A stretch of 38,257 bases of DNA from Collinsella sp. (GCA_019414545.1 DXLV01000004.1:1-38257), one strand, 5' to 3'; positions 8,138-20,420 are shown, counted from the first letter of the stretch. Notes: generated by a model not told the origin, from the sequence alone. Made by a program: numbers and translations.

Positions 8138-11100
8138 CTACTTAGCCTTGCTGCGACGATGGAAGAAAGCGCCGATTGCGGCGATGATGGCGCCAAGACC
8201 ACCGACGGTCGCGACGGTCGCCGCCGTCTGGTCTCCGGTATTGGGAATCGCCGAGCCGTTCTTCTTGCTGCCCTGGGCCTTGTCGCCTGCGGGCTTGCCC
8301 GCCTGGTTGCCGCCGTTCGAGCCATTGCCGGAACCCTGGTTGCCCGAGCCGCCCTGGTTGCCGGAATCGGCATCCTTGAGGCTCTCAATGGCCAGCTTGA
8401 GCTGGCCATAGGCCGCCTGGATCTGGGTGTCGGAAGCATTCTCATCACCCAAGACGTCCTCGGCGTAGGTAATGGCATCCGTCAGGGCCTTGACAGACTC
8501 GGCCGTCTTGCCCCTGGTGTCAGTCTCCTTCGCCTGCTTGACCAGGGCCTTGAGCTGCTTCTTAGTCGGATTCTCGACCGGGGCCACCGGGGTCTTCTCG
8601 AGCGCGCCGCGGGCGCTCTCGAGCGCTCTGAGCGCCTGGTCGACCTCGTCCTGCGTGGCGTTCTCGTCGCTCAAGATGGCGCGGGCGCTCGCCAGGGCGT
8701 TCTCGAGCGCCGTCCAGGAGGCCTCGGTGTAGTCACCGGCCTTGAGGTCGCCGGCAGCAACCTCGGCATCAACCTTTTCGATCGCGGTAGCGAGATCATC
8801 CTTCGCCACCGGATCGAGGACGGCCGTACCGTAGAACTTGAGCTCTGCCATGCTGCAGTAGGCATCAACGTCGCCTCCGCCGGCGTGAATCACCTTGACG
8901 GTCACGTAGCGACCGCGCGCGGCGCCAAAGCTCATCTGTTTCCAGTCGCCACGGTCGGTGAGCACGCGGCCGTCGTTGTCGAAGGCGAACGTACCCATCG
9001 ACGCGGCGGTGCCCATCTCATAACCGTCGGCAGTGTCGGAGACCAGTATCTCGGCCTCGAAGATATCGCCGTTAGTGCCGCCGTCCTGGCGCGGCAGGAA
9101 TGTAACGTCGGTGAGATCGTAGTCGCGGCCCAGGTCGACACTCAGATACTGGGGCATACCGGTCCCATGGGCCCAGTCGCTGTGCCAAAGCGTCCGCTCG
9201 TCGCCGTCGAGAGCGTTGACGGCGTTGCTGCCCTCGTAGTCGGCCTCACTCGAGAAGCGGGCCACCTTGACGTTCTTGCGGTTCTCGGGCGTGTTGATGA
9301 GAATCTTCTCATCGACAGGGCGCATCTTGAGGCCGTCGATTGCCTTCTCGATCTTGACTGTGGCGTCTGCGACATCCTTCTTGCTATAGCTGCCTTGGCC
9401 GCCGTCGAGGAGCTTCTGAGCCGCCTCGACCGCAGTGGTGAGAGCTGCATAGGAATCCTTAGTGTAGACGGACTCGCTGTAGCCCGCGGCCTTGGAAAGC
9501 GCTGCCACGAGCGCAGAGGTATCGACACCAGCCTTGACCTCGACCTCATAGGATGCGGTCTTGGAGGGGTCGAGTACCGACGCCACCGTGATCGTTGCCT
9601 TGCCGGCCTTGTTGGCACGCAGGTAGTAACTCACGCTATCGCCAGCCTGAACAGCGGAGACGCTTACCACAGAGGGGTCGGAGCTCTCGACCGTCACATA
9701 GGGGTAGCCGGCGCTCTCAGGCGTGGCCTTGGCGTCGACGAGCGTAACGTCGCCTTCAAAGAACTCGGTCTGGTTCTTGCCTAGCTCGACACCCTCGATG
9801 GCCTCGACACCCTGCGTGTAGTTGAAGTTGACCTCACGCAGTGTGAGCATCTGGTCACCCGATGCCTCAAGCGGCGTGACCTCGACCTTGGTCGCCTTCT
9901 TGCCCTTGTTCTCGGCAGAGAAGCCAAAGGCGTAGCGAGCCCGGAAGGAATCGTACTCCCCGCCCGCGAACTCTTGGGTCGAGCCATCCTCGAACGTCAC
10001 GACGGCCTTGATCTTCTGCACGGTTCCGTTGCCACCGTTGCGGTTAACGACCTCGACGCTATCGAGTTTCGATGGCGTCTTAAATGCGAATGTCATCGTG
10101 GTGGGAAGCTTCACGTAACTCGGAAGCTTACCCTCGCTGTCCCAGTTGGCGTTCCAGTTCCATAGGAACTCAAAGCCGTTGTCGCCCTCGTTATTATCGA
10201 ACAGCGCGTTATAGCTCTTCTGCTGGATAAGTTTCTCGACGTTGGTCCCGTCGTCGGTCGTGAGCTCATCGTTGGTCATCGTGATGTTGAAGGCGTCCTG
10301 ACCGTACTCGGCGACCGTTGGCTGAGGAACATCCGGCATCGTCACCGTGCCGTCGCTCGCAAACTCAAGTGCGTCGCATGCCGGACCGATGAGCCAAGAT
10401 GTCGAGGGCAGTTCGACCTTGCCGGCGGTCTTGGCCTTGAGCTTGAAACTCGCCACCGCGCCGGTACCGTTGTAGAGCTTGCCATCGCCGCGGTTGGCAA
10501 AGGCGAGATTGATAGTCTGCGTTCTGTCCGCGAACTGGACCTTCTCGCGAGACAGGTTCTCCATGCCGGCAGTCGAGCCGTCCTGCGCGATGCTCTCGGA
10601 CACAAACTCGAACTGGTCGCTCTTGAAGTTGACGAGAGCGCCCAGGGCGTTGACGTTCTTGGCGTCGGCCGCATAGACATCAACGGTGATCTCATCACCG
10701 GCCTCGACCTCGGTCTTGCTCGGAATCACCGCGAGCGAACCTGCGACCTTTCCCTTTTGTTTAGTGCCGCCGTCAAGACCCGCCATGGTGAACGAGTAAT
10801 CGTAGACGTCGTAAACGCCGTTATCGTTGAGGTCGGCGAAGTGGTCGCGGATCTGCGAACCGAACGTCGGGGTATCGGGCTCGCGATTCTCGAGGCCCAG
10901 ATAGTTCTTCATGTTGGAGTAGTCTCCGTCGGAGATCGTGGCCTTGTTGAGGTTGGAGCCCACGGCGAAGCCATCCGTGCCGTCGGTCTTGTAGATGGCA
11001 ATCTCGGACGCGGAGAAGAAATTACCGACCGAGGCGAGCGGTGTCATGCGCACGTAACGGGCGGCCACGGTGCCGTCAAACGCTACCGTCTTACAATCAG

Positions 11101-14100
11101 CGGAACGTGCCCAATCGACCTCCTGGCTCGTCCAGTGGACGCCATCGAGACTCGTCTCAACACGCATCTTGGTCACAGTGCCGTTGCCGGCGTCATCGCG
11201 CGGATAGTACTCGAGCTTATCGAGCTTGTAAGCGCGTCCATAGTCAACGGTAAGCGCCTTGCCCAGATCGTTGCCACCGGAGTGGAAACCGCCGTCGCCC
11301 GACTGGAACTCATGGTCGAAGGCGAGCTCGGCCTTATGGCTGCCGTAAAGTGAGCCCTCCCAGGTGATTTGCTCGGCGTCGGGGACGTTCCGCCACGGAT
11401 CGAGTGCGGAGTTCGCCTCGAGCACATCGCTCCAGGCGGAGTAGCCCTCGGCGTTGCGCGAACGAATCTGGTAGGTGTGCTTGCTATTGTAGGCGAGGTC
11501 GGTGTGCGTGAACTCGGCCGCATCACCCACGGCGAACACGGTGCCGTCGACCTTAAGGTCGTAGGAGGTAGCACCATCGACCTTTCCCCAGGTGAGCTTG
11601 ATGCTCGTTGGGGTCGTGACGTCCTCGGGGGCAGCAAGGTTCGTGGGTGCGGAGAGGCTCTCGTTGAGGCGATCGGCTGTGAGCGTGGCGTCGGCGTTCA
11701 CGAAACCGCCCAGCTCGAGCGTCTGCGCCGCCGCAGCAACATCGGTCTTCGCGAACTTGACGTAGACCTTGGGGTTCGTGGTGATCTTGGTGTTGTTAAA
11801 GCTCTCGCCCCGCTCGGCCTCGGTGCCGTCCACATCGCTGCCGTAGTGGTTGAGGTTAGGGGTCTCGCTGTAGAAGTAGACCGCCTGGCCGGCCTCGGGG
11901 GTCGCGGTGTCAAAGGTCTCCTGCGAGTCGACCTCAACCACGTTGAGCGCGGATCCGCCGTTCTTGGCGACGACGCTCATGGGCTTGGCGGACACGTTGG
12001 CCACGAAGGTCGTGGTGCGATTGGAGTCGTAGCCGTTGTAGCCACCCTGCGAGGCTTCGGCGGTAAAGGTCGCGGTGCCGCCTGCGGCCTTGGATCTGTA
12101 GACGGTGCTCACATGCTCACCGTAGGAGATATTGTCGATCGTACCGTAGGAATCGTCCTCAGTCGTGTTGTTCTCGATGGAGGAGCCGTCGTCCTCGTAC
12201 TGCGTAAAGGTGCCGTCGCGCTCGGTGGCGAAGAACTCGACGATACGCTGGCTGCGGTCGGTACCCTTGGTGTTGGTGTCGCTCACGGCCTCGGGGTTGT
12301 TGTTCTCGGCGTACATCGGCACGATAGCGTTGGCCTTCACAAACAGCGGCAGCTTCCAAAGCGGAGCCTCGTAGTTGTTGAGAACCTGGCCGCCGCGATG
12401 CTGCTTACCCGAGAAGTAATCGATCCAGATGGTGGGATTCTCGTCGGTGCCGTAGTTGGGGAGGTAAATCCCATTGCGAATGTCGTTGCCGTTCTCGTCT
12501 GCCTGGGTATCCTGATACACCGGTGCCACTAGGAAGTTCTCACCGAACATATACTGGTACTGCGTCGAGGTGCTTGCGGCGTACTCGGAGTTATCGGAAA
12601 GCAGCATGGCGCGGACCATGGGCAGGCCGGCATCGCCGTTACCCGTGTCGATGTTGGCCGCCGAGGCCGCGCTCGTGTAGATATAGGGCATGAGCTGCGC
12701 CTTGAGCTTGAGGTAGAAGCGCGAGATGCCTGTGTAGGGATCGCCGTGCGTCATGGGCGATTTACGGTAGGTGCCCCAACCGTCCATGTCAAGCATAGAG
12801 GGCGTGAACGTCTTCCACTGGTAGTCACGCGCAGAGATGATGGGGTCGCCGCCAAAGATGCCATCCATGTCGGAGCCGATGTTGGGGTTGCCCGAAAGAC
12901 TCTGACCGATATACGTGGGGATATGGAAGCGAATGTACTCCCAGTTACCGCCATACTGGTCTCCGGTCCAAATGCCACCAAAGCGCTGCGTGCCGGCCCA
13001 ACCATCGAGCGTGATGATGTTGGGGCGCTTGTTAGCGCCGGTCGTCACCGTGTCATAAGCTGTCTTGATGCCATTGAGACCAAAGGAGTAGCCAGATCCA
13101 ACCCAGGCAACGTCGGTCTTAAGGGTAGTGATGCCTCCCGTCTTGACCTCGGCGTCGAAGTCGCGAAGCAGATGCCACGGGGTCTCAGGGTTGCTGTCGG
13201 GCTCAAGGTTGGACTGGGTCCACAAGCCCGTGCTCACACCCTTGGAGTTGGCATACTCGGTGAACTTCTTAAGGTTGTCGACATTGGCACGCACAGCGTT
13301 AAGGCGGTCGGCCGAGCTCGCTCCGTCGGAGTTGACGCCGCCGGTCTTGTAGTAACCGTTCTGGCCATAGCCGGCGCCGTAGCCGTCGTTCGGCAGGAAC
13401 CAGCCGAGCGGCATGTCGTTGTCCTCGTAGTCATCGATAACCTGCCGAGCAGAGAACTGGCGGTCGAAATCGGTCGCTTTCATGTTCTCGGTATCAACCG
13501 TAGGGCCCTCACCGTTGAGCGTCTCGGCCGCAAGTGTGCCGTCGAGCTTGTAGCCCGTCGACATGCCAGACTCGTACTTAACGTCGCCCTTCTCGCTCGA
13601 GGACTTGCTGCCCTTGGTCTCCCACTTCTTTTGACCCGAGGTCGTTGACCAGCCATCACGGTTATAGGCATTAAGATGACCAAGGTAGAACCCGTACTCG
13701 GGCAGCAGTACCGGGTTACCGGTCACCTTGTAGTAGTCCTGCAGCATCTCGGTTGCCACGTTCGAAGCGCCCTCGTTGGTCGCCACGAAGTAGTAGGCAT
13801 CAAACTCATTCTCGCTGTGCAAAGTCGTGACCGTCGATGAGTCCGTGGAACCGAAGTCGTAGGAACCCTCTGCAAACGTGTTTCGGAGCACGCCGTAGCC
13901 GTCACTCGTCCAATAAAACGGGTTGGGCGAGGCAACGCCGCCATCGGTCCAGTTGTTCGTGTTGGAGATGGCGATCGTCTGGTTGGTGTGCAGGAAGCGT
14001 CCGTTCTGGGTGCCGCCGCCAAAGAAGTTCTCGGACTTCTCCTTGGCGAGCGTCTGGACGGTACCCTTCTTATCAAGGTCGAGGGACGCGGACTCGGAAA

Positions 14101-14551
14101 CCACGACACGGTCGCCTGACTTGATACTCATCTTGCCAGTCGCCTTGTCCAGGATCACGGTCGCCTTTCCGCCGGTGATCTCGATAGTGTCGCCCTTGTC
14201 GGCAACCGTCGCACTCGGCTTGCTGTAGGTGTCCGAGGTATCGGGCTGAGCCTGGATTTTAGCCGTGTGGGACTTACTGCGCGGTGTGGCGTAATCGGAA
14301 AACTCACCCTTGGGGTCGACGTTATAACGGAAAATACCGTCCTCGAGGAACGTAATACGGCCCTTGATGCCGTCAGCGAAATCGATGTCGACGACATTCG
14401 AGGCAGACTGGGACACGGTCGCTGAGTCGACGCCCTTGAGTGGCGTGGCAATCGCCTGCTGGGGATTGGCAAACACGAGCGTCGCTGCAGTGGCAACGAG
14501 GACCGCGCTTCCCTTCACCCACCGTTTCGTAAAAATGGAATTCCTGCGCAC
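8138..14551 (-). CDS. Giant cell-wall-anchored GH31 glycosidase with CBM32, FN3, dockerin/cohesin-like and FIVAR modules
   Basis: I start it at GTG 14551 (AAAGGAG five bases upstream), giving 2137 residues; an ATG 69 bases earlier lacks such a site. A signal peptide lies at about 1-36. Modules (approximate): GH31 N-domain and barrel 50-770, nucleophile candidate Asp480 in LKTDVAW, acid/base candidate Asp531 in WTGDQYGGNW; FN3 965-1049; discoidin/CBM32-like 1053-1189; dockerin-like 1197-1262 with calcium loop DLNDNGVYD; cohesin-like 1267-1407; second discoidin-like 1417-1580; bacterial Ig-like 1585-1675; FIVAR 1677-1745; CBM32 1750-1913; two FIVAR 1914-2062; Gly/Asn-rich linker; sorting signal IPNTGD at 2102-2107, hydrophobic helix and basic tail. 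The layout resembles clostridial and enterococcal GH31 enzymes acting on alpha-linked GalNAc. That substrate is inference; alpha-glucosidase or alpha-galactosidase activity is possible. A terminator follows. Confidence 0.9.
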   Translation of the reverse strand: MRRNSIFTKRWVKGSAVLVATAATLVFANPQQAIATPLKGVDSATVSQSASNVVDIDFADGIKGRITFLEDGIFRYNVDPKGEFSDYATPRSKSHTAKIQAQPDTSDTYSKPSATVADKGDTIEITGGKATVILDKATGKMSIKSGDRVVVSESASLDLDKKGTVQTLAKEKSENFFGGGTQNGRFLHTNQTIAISNTNNWTDGGVASPNPFYWTSDGYGVLRNTFAEGSYDFGSTDSSTVTTLHSENEFDAYYFVATNEGASNVATEMLQDYYKVTGNPVLLPEYGFYLGHLNAYNRDGWSTTSGQKKWETKGSKSSSEKGDVKYESGMSTGYKLDGTLAAETLNGEGPTVDTENMKATDFDRQFSARQVIDDYEDNDMPLGWFLPNDGYGAGYGQNGYYKTGGVNSDGASSADRLNAVRANVDNLKKFTEYANSKGVSTGLWTQSNLEPDSNPETPWHLLRDFDAEVKTGGITTLKTDVAWVGSGYSFGLNGIKTAYDTVTTGANKRPNIITLDGWAGTQRFGGIWTGDQYGGNWEYIRFHIPTYIGQSLSGNPNIGSDMDGIFGGDPIISARDYQWKTFTPSMLDMDGWGTYRKSPMTHGDPYTGISRFYLKLKAQLMPYIYTSAASAANIDTGNGDAGLPMVRAMLLSDNSEYAASTSTQYQYMFGENFLVAPVYQDTQADENGNDIRNGIYLPNYGTDENPTIWIDYFSGKQHRGGQVLNNYEAPLWKLPLFVKANAIVPMYAENNNPEAVSDTNTKGTDRSQRIVEFFATERDGTFTQYEDDGSSIENNTTEDDSYGTIDNISYGEHVSTVYRSKAAGGTATFTAEASQGGYNGYDSNRTTTFVANVSAKPMSVVAKNGGSALNVVEVDSQETFDTATPEAGQAVYFYSETPNLNHYGSDVDGTEAERGESFNNTKITTNPKVYVKFAKTDVAAAAQTLELGGFVNADATLTADRLNESLSAPTNLAAPEDVTTPTSIKLTWGKVDGATSYDLKVDGTVFAVGDAAEFTHTDLAYNSKHTYQIRSRNAEGYSAWSDVLEANSALDPWRNVPDAEQITWEGSLYGSHKAELAFDHEFQSGDGGFHSGGNDLGKALTVDYGRAYKLDKLEYYPRDDAGNGTVTKMRVETSLDGVHWTSQEVDWARSADCKTVAFDGTVAARYVRMTPLASVGNFFSASEIAIYKTDGTDGFAVGSNLNKATISDGDYSNMKNYLGLENREPDTPTFGSQIRDHFADLNDNGVYDVYDYSFTMAGLDGGTKQKGKVAGSLAVIPSKTEVEAGDEITVDVYAADAKNVNALGALVNFKSDQFEFVSESIAQDGSTAGMENLSREKVQFADRTQTINLAFANRGDGKLYNGTGAVASFKLKAKTAGKVELPSTSWLIGPACDALEFASDGTVTMPDVPQPTVAEYGQDAFNITMTNDELTTDDGTNVEKLIQQKSYNALFDNNEGDNGFEFLWNWNANWDSEGKLPSYVKLPTTMTFAFKTPSKLDSVEVVNRNGGNGTVQKIKAVVTFEDGSTQEFAGGEYDSFRARYAFGFSAENKGKKATKVEVTPLEASGDQMLTLREVNFNYTQGVEAIEGVELGKNQTEFFEGDVTLVDAKATPESAGYPYVTVESSDPSVVSVSAVQAGDSVSYYLRANKAGKATITVASVLDPSKTASYEVEVKAGVDTSALVAALSKAAGYSESVYTKDSYAALTTAVEAAQKLLDGGQGSYSKKDVADATVKIEKAIDGLKMRPVDEKILINTPENRKNVKVARFSSEADYEGSNAVNALDGDERTLWHSDWAHGTGMPQYLSVDLGRDYDLTDVTFLPRQDGGTNGDIFEAEILVSDTADGYEMGTAASMGTFAFDNDGRVLTDRGDWKQMSFGAARGRYVTVKVIHAGGGDVDAYCSMAELKFYGTAVLDPVAKDDLATAIEKVDAEVAAGDLKAGDYTEASWTALENALASARAILSDENATQDEVDQALRALESARGALEKTPVAPVENPTKKQLKALVKQAKETDTRGKTAESVKALTDAITYAEDVLGDENASDTQIQAAYGQLKLAIESLKDADSGNQGGSGNQGSGNGSNGGNQAGKPAGDKAQGSKKNGSAIPNTGDQTAATVATVGGLGAIIAAIGAFFHRRSKAK

Positions 14552-14661
14552 CTGGTCTCCTTTCTTCCGAGATGCTGAGGTGCCGAGGACGCCCCCCGGC
14601 AGCATGGGAAAACGTATCAAACGGGGATGTTCGGTACATTCCGCACAATGGGGCCACCCGT

Positions 14662-14859
14662 TACCAAGGGGCCAACTGGTAGTAACCAGATAGCCACCTA
14701 CTAGGTCATATCAATATATGGGAGCACTTGCGCAACCAAGTTCGGAAGTCCACCAGCGGCAGTAAAATGAGCGTCAACGGCAATGTGGGCTTAATAAGCC
14801 ATACCAATTGGTTCTTCAGTCAAATACCAATCTAGCAAAAATGTACTGTTTATCTGGTA
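14662..14859 (-). promoter_or_regulatory. Cluster of TACCAR words upstream of the GH31 gene
   Basis: TACCAA occurs at 14662, 14802 and 14825, and CTGGTA (its TACCAG complement) at 14676 and 14854. Some sit in dyads: CTGGT-AGTA-ACCAG at 14676-14689 and the perfect ACCAATTGGT at 14803-14812. The region lies 110-310 bases before the GH31 start, where a sugar-responsive regulator could bind. This is inference from the repeat pattern. Confidence 0.35.
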
Positions 14860-14873
14860 TTACACAGACCATA

Positions 14874-14919
14874 CCTTTCCCTCGGGAACTGGGCTTCGCG
14901 AAGTTTCCCGAGGGAAAGG
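14874..14919. repeat. REP-like palindrome, copy A
   Basis: Perfect 15-bp arms (CCTTTCCCTCGGGAA and its complement) surround a 16-nt loop containing the palindrome CTTCGCGAAG. The loop is identical, in opposite orientation, to that of copy B at 15394-15409. Confidence 0.75.
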
Positions 14920-15248
14920 CTCAGCCGCCACCCTGCGACCTACCGGGGATTGCCATGACGTACGTTGGCTGATTTGGTTTGGATAAAAAGGTTGACGGAG
15001 AGTGATGGGCAGTTAGTTCAGATACGTATAATCTTGCCGTGGCCTTGGGCACGAAATTGCCGCTTGGAAGCCGACGCGGACCCAGTATTGGGCCGTTCCC
15101 GGCTTGGCTGAGCATCTTGATCGATTCAGATTGCCAAAAGTAGGCCGAATGAGTCCAAATCGATCTTCTCCTACTCTCTAGAAAATACGAATTTGAACTA
15201 ACTGTCCAGAGGCGTCCTCGGCCAACAGCAAAAAAGCCTCCATACAAA

Positions 15249-15288
15249 GTGTGGGCCCTGCCGCTCGAACGAACGGCAGGGCCCACAC
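15249..15288 (-). terminator. Terminator of carAB
   Basis: A perfect 15-bp stem (GTGTGGGCCCTGCCG) with a 10-nt loop. On the minus strand it is followed by TTTG and, further on, TTTTTT. It lies about 170 bases after the carB stop, beyond REP-like copy B. The plus strand side also ends T-rich. Confidence 0.75.
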
Positions 15289-15360
15289 TCATTTTCTATT
15301 CAGCCCTAGTCATCGCGCAAGGCCCCTTCGGCAGCACACGGTGCTACCGAGTCACCGCAG

Positions 15361-15443
15361 GCCGGGACGGGAGGGGGTCCTTTCTCTCGGAAAACTTCGC
15401 GAAGCCCAGTTTCCGAGAGAAAGTGTCCCCCTCCCGCCCCGGC
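15361..15443. repeat. REP-like palindrome, copy B (extended)
   Basis: Inner perfect 14-bp arms CTTTCTCTCGGAAA and TTTCCGAGAGAAAG enclose the same 16-nt loop as copy A. After a small 2x3 internal loop, GC-rich outer arms (GGGGG/CCCCC and 11 of 12 further pairs) extend the hairpin to 83 bp. It starts 13 bases after the carB stop. Confidence 0.75.
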
Positions 15444-15456
15444 CGGACAGTCCACG

Positions 15457-18771
<3,315 letters not shown>

Positions 18772-18772
18772 G

Positions 18773-20218
18773 TTAGTTCTCCTCGGTCTCGGTCGCGGCG
18801 AAACCCTCGTCGGCGAAATTCCAGCCGGCAAGGCGGTCTTTGGCGGTATCGATGTCCAGATAGTCTTCCTCGCCGTCCATGAGTCGCGTAAAGGCGGTAA
18901 AGAGATAGTGGGCATCGGTGGGGCCAGGCGAGGCCTCGGGATGGTACTGGACCGAGAAGCACGGCGCGTCGAGCAGCTGAATGCCCTCGGCGGTGCCATC
19001 ATTGAGATTCACATGCGTCAGGCGAATGCGGCCAAAGCGCTCGTTCATCACGACCGGCGCGATACCGCGGCGTACCCAGGCGCGCAGATCGCCATCGGCC
19101 ACATGCTCGGTCTCGCCGCCCGAAAGCTCGGGGACAAGCTTGCCCAAGCTGGGGAACAGCAGGCCGAAACCATGGTTTTGCGCGGTAATCTCCACGCGAC
19201 GGCTTACCAGGTTCATGACCGGCTGGTTGCCACCGCGGTGACCGAACTTAAGCTTTTCCATCTGGGCACCGCAGGCCAGGCTGATCATCTGGTGACCAAG
19301 GCAAATGCCAAAGACCGGTACCTTGCCGATCAGCTGCTGCACCTGCTCGTAGGTCTCCACCACGGCGTCGGGGTCGCCGGGGCCATTGGACAAAAAGACA
19401 CCGTCGGGATTCATGTCGAGCACCTCACTCGCGGGCGTATCCCACGGCACGACGGTAAGGTCGCAGCCGGCGCGAACCAGCCCCTCCAGAATGCCGCGCT
19501 TCACACCGCAGTCGTAGGCGACCACTTTGTGACGGGCAGGAGCGGCAGCCGCAAGCGCAAAGTCATGCGTGGCAGGCAGGTCGGCGGCCACAAACTCGTG
19601 AGGTACGGGGCAACTTACGGTCTTGACCAGGTTCTCGCCTACCAGCGTGGGCGCAGCGGCCAGACGCTCGACAAGCTCGTCGACGTCGAAGACCTCGGTC
19701 GAGATAATGCCCATCTTGGAACCATTGTCGCGCAGATGGCGCACTAGAGCGCGGGTGTCGATACCCTCGATAGCGACGATGCCGTGAGCGCGCAGGTACT
19801 CCGGCACGCTGACGGCCGAGCGCCAGTTAGAAGGCGTGGCGCACATGTCGCGAACGATCATGCCGCGCATAGCCGGAGCGCTCGCGGGGCGCACGGCGTC
19901 GCCGGGGAAGGCCGACTGGACGTCGGTCTCGTCGATACCGTAGTTGCCGATCTGCGGATAGGTCATGGTTACGATTTGGCCGGCATAACTCGGGTCGGTC
20001 ATGACCTCAAAGTAGCCCTCGAGCGAGGTGTTGAAGCAGACTTCACCGGTCGCGGTGCCCTCGGCGCCGCATGCACGTCCATAAAAAATGGTCCCATCCT
20101 CAAGATACAGGATGCAGGGACCGCAGGTGCCCTTGCTGGTTTTGGCCAGCATACGCTGGCAAAGCTCGCTGGGCGCGAAGGTGCGGGCGGCAGCGCCCGC
20201 GGTATGGTTGTTCGCCAT
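18773..20218 (-). CDS. carA: Carbamoyl-phosphate synthase small subunit (glutaminase)
   Basis: Hydrolyses glutamine and channels ammonia to CarB. The 481-residue protein has the small-chain N-domain (LYLEDGTIFYGRACG, FNTSLEGYFEVMTDPSY) and a class I glutaminase domain with the nucleophile Cys in GICLGHQM and the catalytic His/Glu in YHPEASPGP. Typical CarA is 360-390 residues; there are about 30 extra N-terminal residues and a longer linker and tail. I start at the ATG at 20218 after AAGGAG rather than seven codons upstream. A PyrR-type hairpin precedes the site. Confidence 0.96.
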   Translation of the reverse strand: MANNHTAGAAARTFAPSELCQRMLAKTSKGTCGPCILYLEDGTIFYGRACGAEGTATGEVCFNTSLEGYFEVMTDPSYAGQIVTMTYPQIGNYGIDETDVQSAFPGDAVRPASAPAMRGMIVRDMCATPSNWRSAVSVPEYLRAHGIVAIEGIDTRALVRHLRDNGSKMGIISTEVFDVDELVERLAAAPTLVGENLVKTVSCPVPHEFVAADLPATHDFALAAAAPARHKVVAYDCGVKRGILEGLVRAGCDLTVVPWDTPASEVLDMNPDGVFLSNGPGDPDAVVETYEQVQQLIGKVPVFGICLGHQMISLACGAQMEKLKFGHRGGNQPVMNLVSRRVEITAQNHGFGLLFPSLGKLVPELSGGETEHVADGDLRAWVRRGIAPVVMNERFGRIRLTHVNLNDGTAEGIQLLDAPCFSVQYHPEASPGPTDAHYLFTAFTRLMDGEEDYLDIDTAKDRLAGWNFADEGFAATETEEN

Positions 20219-20221
20219 AGT

Positions 20222-20247
20222 TCTCCTTCCCGGTCTCACAGGACCGG
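20222..20247 (-). promoter_or_regulatory. carA: Candidate PyrR-binding loop overlapping the carA translation start region
   Basis: On the minus strand CCGGTC and GACCGG form a perfect 6-bp stem around CTGTGA. The sequence GGTCCTGTGAGACC fits the core of the PyrR-binding loop consensus (UCCNGNGAG). The 3' arm ends one base before AAGGAG, the carA ribosome-binding site. In mycobacteria PyrR represses pyr translation through a loop next to the start site. The same UMP-responsive control of carAB is inferred here. Confidence 0.6.
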
Positions 20248-20377
20248 TTTAAAGGTGTGTAGTTAGGCCTCGCGGTATTGTAACCGCAAGCATGCCTCAT
20301 GGCGTTAATTTCATCGAAATGTTTACGAAATGATAATTATGACTTTCTATGCATAATGATTTTTTAATCCCCGTCCC

Positions 20378-20420
20378 GGAAAAATCATCCCGCGGGGCTT
20401 GCGGCTCACGCGGGATGATG
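20378..20420 (-). terminator. Rho-independent terminator after the one-helix membrane protein gene
   Basis: An 11-bp perfect stem (ATCATCCCGCG and its complement) with a 14-nt loop, followed on the minus strand by a T run. It ends the transcript that includes the ABC exporter and separates it from carAB. Confidence 0.85.

Larger units (their letters stand above)
14552..15456. other. 905-bp stretch with no convincing gene
   Basis: It contains the GH31 5' region, two REP-like palindromes and the carAB terminator, listed separately. A 123-codon minus-strand open frame (14921-15292) starts inside the terminator hairpin and resembles no family I know, so I do not call it. A perfect TATAAT occurs at 15027-15032 on the plus strand without a usable -35. 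The stretch at 14700-14870 is more AT-rich than its surroundings. Confidence 0.6.

Noticed and set aside
8129..9784. 551-codon plus-strand frame opposite the GH31 C-terminal half
   Set aside because: A shadow frame: its residue make-up (Leu/Gly/Ala/Val/His-rich without domains) is typical of antisense reading in GC-rich genes, and the minus strand encodes clear modules.
14992..15032. Apparent promoter TTGACG ... TATAAT on the plus strand
   Set aside because: The spacer is 29 bp, far too long, and no gene follows on that strand.
14921..15292. 123-codon minus-strand frame upstream of the GH31 gene
   Set aside because: Its only early ATG lies inside the carAB terminator hairpin, there is no ribosome site, and no family is recognisable. 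Kept only as a possible relic in the findings.
20326..20365. AT-rich sequence upstream of carAB resembling arginine (ArgR) boxes
   Set aside because: TCATAATTATCA-like words are only loosely similar to the ARG box and could simply be AT-rich promoter DNA; not specific enough to call.
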